NCBI RefSeq assembly: GCF_005869875.1
Contig: NZ_VAWG01000009.1
Span: 1-64,000 of the forward strand
Direction: 5' to 3'
DNA from: Paenibacillus pinistramenti
GTDB taxonomy: Bacteria > Bacillota > Bacilli > Paenibacillales > Paenibacillaceae
Length of the DNA stretch: 64,000 bases
A model generated the notes under the pieces. It saw nothing but the letters and a program-made list of their open reading frames with translations, had not been told where the DNA came from and did no database searches. Position numbers and translations under genes: made by a program. Of this stretch, positions 51,624 to 59,889 are shown piece after piece (position 1 is the stretch's first letter; each line of letters opens with the position of its first letter).

Positions 51624-51629
51624 AAGCGT

Positions 51630-52121
51630 TTAGAAACTGAAGATCCAGATGAAAAATACGACAATCATCACGATTTGCAGAATGATTTTGACCGCCATGC
51701 TGCTGAACAAGCCGACGACTGAACCGACACCCGCTTTAAGCGACTGCTTGATGCCGGCCCCGGTCAGAAGCTCGCCGATGACCGCCCCCACGAACGGTCC
51801 GATGACCAGACCGAAAGCCGGAATGACAAACGGCCCGATAATCGCCCCGATGGTGCTCAGCCATACGGAGGCTTTGCTGCCGCCAAACTTCTTGACGCCC
51901 CAGGCCCCGACCAGGTAATCCGCCACAAGCAGCACAACCACGATCAGCGTCTGCAGGCTCCAGAATACCCAGCCGAAATGCTGGAAGCCAAAGAATGCGC
52001 CATAAACAAAAAAGGCCGCATACACGGCAACCACACCGGGCAGCACAGGAAAGACCGCCCCGGCAAGTCCTGTTACAAACAAAGCAATAACAAGAATCCA
52101 GCCGATGATCTCAACCCACAT
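51630..52121 (-). CDS. DUF456 domain-containing membrane protein
   Basis: A 163-residue protein with four to five membrane segments: residues 7-30 (ILVIALFVTGLAGAVFPVLPG), 37-60, a GAWGVKKFGGSKASVW loop, and a Gly/Ala-rich core (IGAIIGPFVIPAFGLVIGPFVGAVIGEL). DUF456 proteins are short, Gly-rich membrane proteins of unknown function. It starts four bases after the HAD stop, with the site GGAGAG inside the end of that gene, so the genes are coupled. No function can be inferred. Confidence 0.85.
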   Translation of the reverse strand: MWVEIIGWILVIALFVTGLAGAVFPVLPGVVAVYAAFFVYGAFFGFQHFGWVFWSLQTLIVVVLLVADYLVGAWGVKKFGGSKASVWLSTIGAIIGPFVIPAFGLVIGPFVGAVIGELLTGAGIKQSLKAGVGSVVGLFSSMAVKIILQIVMIVVFFIWIFSF

Positions 52122-52125
52122 CTTC

Positions 52126-52872
52126 TCACTCTCCGTCCGCGAAGATAAATTTCCGGATCACTTCCACAATGCCATCATCGTCATTGGAGGCTGTCACGTA
52201 ATCCGCATTCTCTTTCACCGCAATCTGGGCATTGCCCATCGCCACGCCCAGGCCTGCCGCCTGAATGGCCGCCAGATCGTTCAAGCTGTCGCCAACGGCA
52301 ATCGTTTCGGAAATGTCAACGCCCAGCAGTCCGCATACGGTCTGGATGCCGCTGGCTTTGCTGATGCCTTGAGGGTTCACCTCAATATTCCAGGGCATAG
52401 AATTGGTGATTTCAAGACCGCCCATGTTCTGGAGCTCCATCATTACTTCATGGCGAATCTGGTCATCATGGATGTTATAGCCGAATTTCAGCCACTGGTT
52501 CTCCTGAATGACACCTTCGCGCCAGTTCTCTTTGTTATACAGGCCTTCCACCGAATAAGCCCAGAACCAAACCTCTTTGGACAGGGACAAACGGTGCATT
52601 TTCTCAACCAGTTCAGGTCCAAGCAGCTCCCGGTGGTACAGCTCTCTCGGATTCTTCCAGACCTCACTGCCGTTCACCGTAATCATCGGTGTATCCAGCC
52701 CAAGCTCCGCACCGAACGGTGCCGCTTCATTATAAGCTCTTCCCGTTGACAAACAAACGTGGACACCGGCTTCGGAAGCCTTATGAATCCATTTTGCCGT
52801 CTCTGGTGAAATTTGATGATTGCCATTCAGCAGAGTTCCATCCATATCAAGCGCAAGCATACGGTATTTCAT
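52126..52872 (-). CDS. HAD-superfamily hydrolase, Cof/IIB subfamily
   Basis: A 248-residue phosphatase-like protein. Motif I is LDMDGTLLNGNH with the nucleophile Asp. Motif II is in CLSTGRA, motif III includes the Lys in GISKASG and motif IV is AVGDSLNDLAAI. The mobile cap (residues about 85-190) is of the Cof type. Substrates are usually sugar phosphates or pyridoxal phosphate; the target is unknown here. It is first in a short unit with DUF456 and the flippase. Start: ATG with GGAGATGAG upstream. Confidence 0.85.
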   Translation of the reverse strand: MKYRMLALDMDGTLLNGNHQISPETAKWIHKASEAGVHVCLSTGRAYNEAAPFGAELGLDTPMITVNGSEVWKNPRELYHRELLGPELVEKMHRLSLSKEVWFWAYSVEGLYNKENWREGVIQENQWLKFGYNIHDDQIRHEVMMELQNMGGLEITNSMPWNIEVNPQGISKASGIQTVCGLLGVDISETIAVGDSLNDLAAIQAAGLGVAMGNAQIAVKENADYVTASNDDDGIVEVIRKFIFADGE

Positions 52873-52992
52873 TTGTGCTCATCTCCTCTATCCTATCCTT
52901 ATGTCCAAGCTTTATCTGTTCGCTATTTCACACGTAACGCCATTTTACCACAATCAGTGCAAGGCACCAACCACGGGCACCCTTAGACAAGC

Positions 52993-53020
52993 AAAGGAGC
53001 CGTCCTGTCGGACAGCTCCC
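52993..53020 (-). terminator. Terminator of the first PBP gene
   Basis: Minus strand GGAGCtGTCC, loop GACA, GGACgGCTCC, then TTTG. Confidence 0.75.
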
Positions 53021-53032
53021 CCGGAAGTCATC

Positions 53033-55114
53033 TTAGTTGTTCCCGCTTTGGCTGTTGTCTTGAGCTGTAGCATCTGTCGTTGTTTGCGTTTGGGTTTGCA
53101 GCGTCTTCTTCGGCACGCCGTCCAGACCATACTCATAGTCATAAGCGTCAAAAATTTTCCGTGCTACCGGAGCAGCACTATAGGCGCCAAAGCCGCCTTC
53201 CGGAATGACCACCGCTACGGCCAGCTTCGGATTCTCACGCGGCGCAAACGCGATAAATACGCCGTTGTCGACATCGACCTTTTGGCCGTTGCCGTAAATC
53301 GTCTGCGTGGAAGTACCGGTCTTGCGGGCGAAATCATAAGGGAATCCGTCAAACGCCTCATGCACGTCCGTCGCCATGCCTTCCAGAATTTCATTCCAGT
53401 AGCTGTCCTTAAAGGTAACCTGATTCAGCACTTTCGGCGTGAACTGCTTCACGACATTGCCGTTCGAATCGGTAATCTTGTCCACCAGCTGCGGCTGCAT
53501 CCGCTTCCCGCGGGTTGCCAGCATGCCGGCATACTGCGCCAGCTGCATCGTCGTATATTTCCCCTGCTGGCCGAAAGAAGCGTAAGCCAGTCGGGACAGC
53601 GAGGTTTCCTTCTCGTTCACATATTCCCGGTAGCCTTTGTATTCGTTCGGCAAATCCACTCCGGTAAGCACGCCAAGGCCAAATTCCTTCATGTATTTAT
53701 CCCAAAGCGTGATGCCGTCATCCCCGAGTTTCTTCCACAGCTTCTCGCCGACCATATCGACCATAAACGTATTCGAGGAATGGCGGATGGCGTCCGCCGG
53801 GGAACTCAGATAACCGTAGGCATGTCCCTGCGAGTTATGGACGGAGGCCGAGTTATTTTTACCAAAATAAGCGACACCCGTATCATTATAGGAAGTTGAA
53901 GTCGTAAACAGCCCTTCATTAAGCCCGATCATAACCGACAGCGGCTTGATCGTCGAACCCATCAGCACAACCGATTCCGGGTGAACTCCGCTTTGGCCGG
54001 ATTGGAAGGAACGGATCGTTCCGTTCAAGTACACATTCTGAATCGCTTCGTAATCCGAAGGCGAAATGCCGCCGCTGGACCATACGTTAGGATCATAATC
54101 CGGCATGCTGGCCATGGCGACCACCTTGCCGGTGTCCACCTCCATCGCCACAGCAAAACCGGTCTGCGCATTCGGATGATATTTGCCGCTGACCGGATGG
54201 GTATGGAGCCAGTCCAGCTGGTCCATGATCGCCTGCTCGGTTTTGAGCTGAATGTTCTTGTTGATGTTCAGGTGCAGGTCATCGCCCTTCTCCGGCGGCG
54301 TGATCTCAGCAACCCCGTCGGCCATGTTCCGCGGATCAACCGGAATGCTCTTATACCCGTTCTTGCCGCGCAGCTCATCCTGGTATTCGTACTCCAGACC
54401 GTCGAAGCCTACATCTTCGTTATCGGTGTACTGCTCGCCGGGGTCGTCGGACACCAGGTTTCTCAGTTCCTTGTACTTATCAAGGCTCGTCGAGGCCCCT
54501 TTAAATTTCTTGATGTAGCCGATCGCCTGAACCGCTACGGTATCCGTATCGTATTTCCGCACGCTCTCTTCGATGACGTCTACGCCCGGAAATTCCGTCT
54601 TATGCTCCATGAAGTAGGCGACTTCCTTATCCGTCAGTCCTTCCTTCAGACGGCGCGGCGCAAAACCGCTGCTCAGCTTGGAATCCAGGTCCATTGCGTC
54701 GATAATCTCATCAGCCGTTGTCTTGTCCTTCGCTTCCCCGTACTTGTTGAACACATCTACAATTTTCTGGGCAAGCTTGACCGCTTCCGGACGGTTGCTC
54801 ATCCCCGTTGTTGAGCTGTAATCCTTCAGCAAGGTGATATACAGCGACTGCTCCGGCTCCGAATAGGCCAGCTTAACCCCGGTTGCATCCAAGATTGAGC
54901 CCCGGATGGGCGTAAGCGGAACCTTCTTGACGGTCTGGCTGCTCTCCTCTGCCTCCAGGCTCGGGCCGTCCACAAACTGGAGAATGGCAAGACGCACAAT
55001 AATAACGGTAAAAATGACAAAAGCGCTAAAAAAGAACACATTCAGACGAATATTAAAATGACGCTGGCGCGAAGCCTCCTGCTTTTGCGGATCATCCTGA
55101 TAGCTCTTCTTCAT
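53033..55114 (-). CDS. Class B penicillin-binding protein (PBP2-like), paralogue 1
   Basis: A 693-residue transpeptidase that cross-links peptidoglycan. One N-terminal membrane segment (residues about 26-50, LNVFFFSAFVIFTVIIVRLAILQ) is followed by a PBP dimer domain and the transpeptidase domain. Active-site motifs are STIK (in MGSTIKPLS), SSN (RHSSNTF) and KTGTS (ARKTGTS). It resembles the rod-shape PBP2/PbpA/PbpH group rather than FtsI. The C-terminal tail is rich in Gln and Thr. Start: ATG with AAGGAAAG upstream. The gene at 55400 is a tandem paralogue. Confidence 0.9.
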   Translation of the reverse strand: MKKSYQDDPQKQEASRQRHFNIRLNVFFFSAFVIFTVIIVRLAILQFVDGPSLEAEESSQTVKKVPLTPIRGSILDATGVKLAYSEPEQSLYITLLKDYSSTTGMSNRPEAVKLAQKIVDVFNKYGEAKDKTTADEIIDAMDLDSKLSSGFAPRRLKEGLTDKEVAYFMEHKTEFPGVDVIEESVRKYDTDTVAVQAIGYIKKFKGASTSLDKYKELRNLVSDDPGEQYTDNEDVGFDGLEYEYQDELRGKNGYKSIPVDPRNMADGVAEITPPEKGDDLHLNINKNIQLKTEQAIMDQLDWLHTHPVSGKYHPNAQTGFAVAMEVDTGKVVAMASMPDYDPNVWSSGGISPSDYEAIQNVYLNGTIRSFQSGQSGVHPESVVLMGSTIKPLSVMIGLNEGLFTTSTSYNDTGVAYFGKNNSASVHNSQGHAYGYLSSPADAIRHSSNTFMVDMVGEKLWKKLGDDGITLWDKYMKEFGLGVLTGVDLPNEYKGYREYVNEKETSLSRLAYASFGQQGKYTTMQLAQYAGMLATRGKRMQPQLVDKITDSNGNVVKQFTPKVLNQVTFKDSYWNEILEGMATDVHEAFDGFPYDFARKTGTSTQTIYGNGQKVDVDNGVFIAFAPRENPKLAVAVVIPEGGFGAYSAAPVARKIFDAYDYEYGLDGVPKKTLQTQTQTTTDATAQDNSQSGNN

Positions 55115-55350
55115 TTCTTTCCTTCAACCCTGCCTTCTATATTCTTGGTACCGGCGCAGATCAATGCGGATCCGGCACAGCAATCTAGTAAAATAATCAG
55201 AACTCTATTCTAGCATACGTAAGCGGAGAACTGCGAATATTCGCGAATGATGGTGAAATTTGGCTTGAGGGAACCGGGGGCAAGGCTCAGCCGCCTGGTA
55301 AATCTATTAAACTAACGATTATAAACCGGGATAGTTACACTTTTTTTGGC

Positions 55351-55388
55351 GAAAAAAAATAAAACCGGCAGTCCTGGACCGCCGGTCT
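55351..55388 (-). terminator. Terminator of the second PBP gene
   Basis: Minus strand ACCGGCgGTCC, loop A, GGACtGCCGGT, then TTTATTTTTTTT. Confidence 0.88.
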
Positions 55389-55399
55389 TGTATTGCTTT

Positions 55400-57400
55400 T
55401 TAGGGTTTCGAGACGTTTTTCTTCGGAACGCCGTCCAGGCCGTATTCCTGGTCATACGCATCAAAAATTTTACGCGCCACAGGCGCGGCGCTCTGGGCGC
55501 CGAAGCCGCCCTCCGGAATGACTACGGCTACGGCCAGCTTCGGATTCTCCCGCGGCGCAAAAGCGATAAAGACCCCGTTATCCGTCTGAACCTTATGTCC
55601 TTTAATGTAGACGTCCTGGGTCGAGGTTCCCGTCTTGCGCGCAAAGTCATACGCAAACCCGTCAAACGCGCTGACATCGGTCGCCATCCCTTTAATGACT
55701 TCCTTCCAATAACTGCTGTTAAAATCCACCTCGTTCAGCACCTTCGGCTCAAACGTCTTGATGACCTTGCCGGTGCTGTCCGTAATTTTGCTGACAAGAT
55801 GCGGCTCCATCCGTTTGCCCCGGCTGGCCAGCATCGCGGCGTACTGGGCAAGCTGCATCGTTGTATATTTGCCCTGCTGTCCCCAGGAGGCATAGACAAG
55901 CCGGGAGAGGGCGGTTTCCGATTCATTTTTATATTCAAGGGTGCCTAAATATTCATTGGGAAGATCAATTCCGGTTGATACGCCAAGGCCGAATTCCTTC
56001 ATATAGCTGTCCCATTTGGCGATGCCGTCTGAGCCGTATTTGCTGTACATTTTCTTGCCGACCATATCGACCATGAAGACGTTGGAGGAATGGCGGATCG
56101 CTTCGGCCGGGCTTCGCAAATACCCGTAAACGTGTCCTTGGGAATTTCGGACAGTGGAGCCGTCTTTACCGAATTCCGCGATCCCTCTGTCCTGATAGGA
56201 GGTCGTCGTCGTAAACAGCTTCTCATTCAGGCCCACCAGCACCGACAGCGGCTTGATCGTCGAACCGAGCAGCACCACGGACTCCAGATTGTGCCCGGAG
56301 CGGCCTGAGCTGTACGGGGTAATCGTCCCGTTCTGATAATTCTCAATGCTCCAGCCCTCCTGCGTATTGGGATCGTAGTCAGGCATGCTTGCCATCGCGA
56401 CGATATTCCCGGTCTCCACTTCCATCGCAACCGCATATCCGGTCTTGGCATTGGGATGAAGATCGCCGCTGACCGGATGGGTATGCAGCCAATTGAGCTG
56501 GTCGGTAATGGCCTGCTGGGTTTTGAGCTGAATGGTCTTGTTCAGGGTCAGGTGAAGATCGCCGCCCTTCTCAGGAGCGGTATACTGGGCGGTTCCGCTC
56601 ACCATATTCTGCGCATTGATCGGCACGCTCTTGAATCCGTTGCGGCCGCGGAGCTCCGCCTGATATTGGTATTCCAGCCCGTCATACCCGACGTCCTCGG
56701 TGTCTATGTACTGCAGCGTTGGATCGGACGACTTCACCGACCGCAGCTGCTCATAAAGGGGCAGACTGTAGGATGCGCCCTTGAACTTTTTCGTATAGCC
56801 GATCGTTTGTACCGCAACCCGGTCAGAGTCGTAATGGCGGATGCTCTCTTCAACCACATCAATGCCCGGAAAATCATTCTTATGCTCCATAAAATAAGCA
56901 ATTTCCTTCTCGTTCAGGTCCTCCTTGATGCGGCGCGGCGCGTAGCCCCCGCTGATTTTGGAGTCAAGATCCATCGCCGTTACGACGTCATTCACCGTCA
57001 TTTTGGGGCTGGAAGGGTCGCCGTATTTGTCAAAGATCTTGACGATGTCGGCAGCCAGCGCCAGCGCTTCAGGCCGGTTCTTGGCACCCGATCCGCTGCT
57101 GTAATCCTTCAGCAAGGTAATATATAAAGACTGCACAGGCGTTGAATAAGCCAATCTAACCCCGGTATCATCGTAAATCGTCCCCCGGCCGGGAGGCAGC
57201 GGGATCTCTCTGAAGGTCTGGTTCGTTTCCAGAGCTGTCAGGTCGGGGCCTTCGACAAATTGAATGATTGCGAGCCTGATGATGATAACCGTAAAAATCG
57301 CAAATGCGCTAAAGAAAAAAACATTCAGGCGGATGTTAAAATGGCGCTGCATCGAGATTTCCCTGGCCTGTGGATCCTCACCGTACCTGTTCGTTTTCAT
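55400..57400 (-). CDS. Class B penicillin-binding protein (PBP2-like), paralogue 2
   Basis: A 666-residue class B PBP, near-collinear with the gene at 53033. It has the same N-terminal pattern (RHFNIRLNVFFFSAF, then one membrane helix), the motifs STIK, SSN and KTGTS, and long identical blocks such as GVFIAFAPRENPKLAVAVVI and DAYDQEYGLDGVPKK. The C-terminal tail is shorter than in paralogue 1. The start is the ATG at 57400 (MKTNRYGED), with GGGGG seven bases upstream, aligning with the paralogue's start; an ATG at 57451 would add 17 residues. The gene order and distinct terminators suggest separate control of the two copies. Confidence 0.9.
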   Translation of the reverse strand: MKTNRYGEDPQAREISMQRHFNIRLNVFFFSAFAIFTVIIIRLAIIQFVEGPDLTALETNQTFREIPLPPGRGTIYDDTGVRLAYSTPVQSLYITLLKDYSSGSGAKNRPEALALAADIVKIFDKYGDPSSPKMTVNDVVTAMDLDSKISGGYAPRRIKEDLNEKEIAYFMEHKNDFPGIDVVEESIRHYDSDRVAVQTIGYTKKFKGASYSLPLYEQLRSVKSSDPTLQYIDTEDVGYDGLEYQYQAELRGRNGFKSVPINAQNMVSGTAQYTAPEKGGDLHLTLNKTIQLKTQQAITDQLNWLHTHPVSGDLHPNAKTGYAVAMEVETGNIVAMASMPDYDPNTQEGWSIENYQNGTITPYSSGRSGHNLESVVLLGSTIKPLSVLVGLNEKLFTTTTSYQDRGIAEFGKDGSTVRNSQGHVYGYLRSPAEAIRHSSNVFMVDMVGKKMYSKYGSDGIAKWDSYMKEFGLGVSTGIDLPNEYLGTLEYKNESETALSRLVYASWGQQGKYTTMQLAQYAAMLASRGKRMEPHLVSKITDSTGKVIKTFEPKVLNEVDFNSSYWKEVIKGMATDVSAFDGFAYDFARKTGTSTQDVYIKGHKVQTDNGVFIAFAPRENPKLAVAVVIPEGGFGAQSAAPVARKIFDAYDQEYGLDGVPKKNVSKP

Positions 57401-57491
57401 TTCGCTGCCCCCGCTGGTCTTCATTCGGAAATGAAGAGATTTGATTGTCATATTTTAACACATATTCCATCCGCCAGTCAGGCTGCCGGCA

Positions 57492-57532
57492 TAAAAATAA
57501 GCGGAGTCTCCTATGTTGGGAAATCTCCGCTT
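57492..57532 (-). terminator. Terminator of the CvpA-transglutaminase gene
   Basis: Minus strand AAGCGGAG, loop, CTCCGCTT, then ATTTTTAT. Confidence 0.75.
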
Positions 57533-57544
57533 GTTAGCTTTATC

Positions 57545-57604
57545 TATCCGGTTGTCTTCTATCCGTTTGGCTTCTGCCTATTTCAATTCTATCCGTTTGG
57601 CTTC
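57545..57604. repeat. 15-bp tandem repeat downstream of the CvpA-transglutaminase gene
   Basis: Four units: tatccggttgtcttc, tatccgtttggcttc, tgcctatttcaattc (degenerate) and tatccgtttggcttc (57545, 57560, 57575, 57590). Confidence 0.8.
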
Positions 57605-57623
57605 CGTCGTTCAGACCCAGGCG

Positions 57624-58763
57624 TCAGCTCAGCACCTTCTGCTGAACATGCGTCTTGGCGAAGTCAGGGGCGTCGAACCAGTCTCCGCTGCCCGCCCAAG
57701 TGGCATCAAGCGGAATCCATTCGTTATCCACATAAACTTCGTTCCAGGCATGAGACCCGTAGCCGCCCTGGCCGTCGTAGCCCAGTCCTGTAATGACCTT
57801 GACATCAAGCCCCTGCGAGCGGGCCATCACGGCATAGAGCCGGGCGTAGTCGATGCAGACCCCTTTTCGGGTATCAAAGGTCATCTGCGGGGTCTGCTCG
57901 TGCCAGTTATTATTCTCTTCGTAATCCTTCACTTTATCGTAATCATACTTGATTGCCGTACCGACCCAGTCATACAGCCGCTTGGCCTTCTCGCGGTCCG
58001 AGCCCGCTCCGGATACAATTTGGGCTGCCTGCGAGCTGATCTCATCCGGAATCTGGGCGTCAATAACCTCGTATTTCCGTTCAAAAATTCCGTTCAGCTC
58101 GTCTTCGACATGCTGAGTCAATACGGGCAGCTTGCCTTTGATCAGTTTGCCTGACAGCGGCTCCAATATGACCTCCGCCCCCTGGCGGTAAACCGGAGAA
58201 GCTTCCACATACTTGCTGAAACCGCTGTTTGGAAAAATAGACACCGCCACGAACAGCAGCGCAATCAGGACGATTCCGCGGAACATGCCGATGACAGCCC
58301 CGATGAGCCCCCCGAAGAGGCGGCCGGTAAGGCCGGAAGGCGCTTCACGCTTCCCCAGGCCATTGATCCACTTGATCCCGGGCAGAAAAATCCCGAGCAG
58401 TCCCATGAGAAACCGGATGACCCAGTAGCAGAGGAAGAAGAGGATCACATACCGCACAAGCTGAAAGTCCCGTACCGCCGCAGCCAGCGTATAGAGCGTC
58501 CGCTCCGCCCCGCTCAGGTCACTTCCGGGCATCTGCGCATTTACGGTCAGCCACTGCTGAAGCCTTGGCGACAGATAAGCGGTCAGCGGTATGGCCGCAG
58601 CCAGGCTCAGCGCCGTCATAATGCCGCCGCCAATAATGGACAGCAGCCGCCCGGCGGACCGCGAGGTTCCTCTTAACATGCCCTGCAGAATGGAGCCCGC
58701 AATGACCACGAGCAGTATGATGTTGATCCAGTTGTAGCCCGTCAGCTGCTGAAATCCTGCCAT
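57624..58763 (-). CDS. CvpA-like membrane protein fused to a transglutaminase core
   Basis: A 379-residue two-part protein. Residues 1-190 hold four or five hydrophobic segments with Gly-rich turns (INIILLVVIAGSILQGMLRGTSRSAG, GLTGRLFGGLIGAVIGMFRG, shown in pieces), like CvpA-type colicin V production proteins. Residues about 250-379 form a transglutaminase/protease core: Cys in RKGVCIDYARLYAVMA, His in GYGSHAWNEVYV and Asp in WIPLDATW. The catalytic triad is complete, so the domain is probably active, acting outside the membrane. The CvpA-transglutaminase union is not one I know well. It lies 62 bases after the small membrane protein at 58826 on the same strand. Confidence 0.75.
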   Translation of the reverse strand: MAGFQQLTGYNWINIILLVVIAGSILQGMLRGTSRSAGRLLSIIGGGIMTALSLAAAIPLTAYLSPRLQQWLTVNAQMPGSDLSGAERTLYTLAAAVRDFQLVRYVILFFLCYWVIRFLMGLLGIFLPGIKWINGLGKREAPSGLTGRLFGGLIGAVIGMFRGIVLIALLFVAVSIFPNSGFSKYVEASPVYRQGAEVILEPLSGKLIKGKLPVLTQHVEDELNGIFERKYEVIDAQIPDEISSQAAQIVSGAGSDREKAKRLYDWVGTAIKYDYDKVKDYEENNNWHEQTPQMTFDTRKGVCIDYARLYAVMARSQGLDVKVITGLGYDGQGGYGSHAWNEVYVDNEWIPLDATWAGSGDWFDAPDFAKTHVQQKVLS

Positions 58764-58825
58764 AGGATCTCCTCCTTTCTCTTGTTCTCATCTGCACTGG
58801 CCAACCCAGTCTGTTCACAAAAAAG

Positions 58826-59284
58826 CTATTGTCCGCTGCTGCTCTTCGCTTCCTGGATAAACGCCTCCAGCGTATCGCTGCGGCTCCATTCCCCGAGAGA
58901 GACTCCATGCAGCGAAACCTTCACCTTGTCGCTGCCGCTTTCTCCGGTAACCTCCAGATTCGGCGTTTTGATCGTGAACGAGCCGTCCGGATTTTGGGTA
59001 AAGGCTGCTTCTTTGGCTTCATTTTTCATTAAATTTAGCGCTTCGGATTTCATCGTATCCACCGTTTGGTCTTTGACGGTCGAAACCGCCTGGCCAATAT
59101 CATTAAGGGTAACTCCGCTGTAAACAATCAGAAACGCGGCGATGATCAGGATCAGAACCCATTTGATCACGGTCTTCACCAGATTGGCTACCAGGAACAA
59201 CGCAACCAGAGCAACCACGATAATCAGCCAGTTCTGCTTGAAATAATCGACCCAAACTTGATAATCCCAGCTTTGAAAATCCAT
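58826..59284 (-). CDS. Membrane-anchored protein of unknown function
   Basis: A 152-residue protein. An N-terminal soluble stretch (MDFQSWDYQVWVDYFKQN) leads to two closely spaced membrane segments (residues about 18-60: WLIIVVALVALFLVANLV, WVLILIIAAFLIVYSGV). A polar, Glu/Lys-rich C-terminal domain follows, with repeated-looking IKTPNLEVTGE and VSLHGVSLGEW strands. The start is the ATG at 59284 with AGGGGTG nine bases upstream; an ATG eight codons earlier is poorer. It is upstream of the CvpA-transglutaminase gene and likely co-transcribed. I do not recognise the family. Confidence 0.7.
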   Translation of the reverse strand: MDFQSWDYQVWVDYFKQNWLIIVVALVALFLVANLVKTVIKWVLILIIAAFLIVYSGVTLNDIGQAVSTVKDQTVDTMKSEALNLMKNEAKEAAFTQNPDGSFTIKTPNLEVTGESGSDKVKVSLHGVSLGEWSRSDTLEAFIQEAKSSSGQ

Positions 59285-59530
59285 CGAATATAACACCCCT
59301 GTATCCATTTTATCGGACCTATGTCATGCTGCTCTGCAGTAAATGCCATGTTTATTATACATGATCGCCAAATCATAGCCCAGCTTAACCCTGCAGCTCC
59401 CCAATTCCAGTGCGGTTATCACAAAAATGGCATATCTGCCCGGAACCAGGCGTACAAGTAGAGCATGGCCCGCTTCCTGGACAGGACCGGCGCGGCCTCG
59501 CAGCCTTTAATTACCAAAAATAAGCGTAAG

Positions 59531-59880
59531 CTCCACAAAACTAAGCCTATGCTTCCGATGCGAGTTTTGCTGCGAAGTCTATTCGGAGCGGTAATGCTCC
59601 ACAAAACTTATGCCTATGCTTCCGAAGCAAGTTTTGTTTCGAAGTTGTTTCAAGGTAGCTATGCTCAACAAAACTAAGCCTATGCTTCCGAAGCGAGTTT
59701 TGCTGCGAAGTCTATTCGGAGCGGTAACGCTTCACAAAACTTAAGCCTATGCTTCCGAAGCAAGTTTTGTTTCGAAGTTGTTTCAAGGTAGCTATGCTCA
59801 ACAAAACTAAGCCTATGCTTCCGAAGCAAGTTTTGTTTCGAAGTTGTTTCAAGGTAGCTATGCTCAACAAAACTTTTAGG
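59531..59880. repeat. 66/67-bp palindromic repeat array in the MFS leader
   Basis: Five full units begin at 59531 (66 bp), 59597 (67), 59664 (66), 59730 (67) and 59797 (66), and a truncated sixth begins at 59863. Each starts with a CAAAACT ... GCTTCCGAAGC ... AGTTTTG palindrome (7-bp outer arms, a 4-5-bp inner stem) and then a variable half. Type A (units 1 and 3) continues gctgcgaagtctattcggag; type B (units 2, 4, 5) continues gtttcgaagttgtttcaagg. The last unit changes to AAAACTTTTAGGAGG, which is the ribosome site of the MFS gene. The other ~245 bases of this gene-free stretch (59285-59530) carry TATAAT-like promoter sequence of the divergent gene and nothing else identified. Confidence 0.95.
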
Positions 59881-59889
59881 AGGATCCCC

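Noticed and set aside
52820-53899. A 359-codon open frame on the + strand
   Set aside because: Antisense to the HAD and PBP genes, without a ribosome site.
59531-59880. A CRISPR array
   Set aside because: Whole units are repeated, with no unique spacers between them; no cas genes.
59749-59889. N-terminal extension of the MFS gene
   Set aside because: It reads through the tandem repeat array by chance; AGGAGG six bases before the ATG at 59890 gives the real start.
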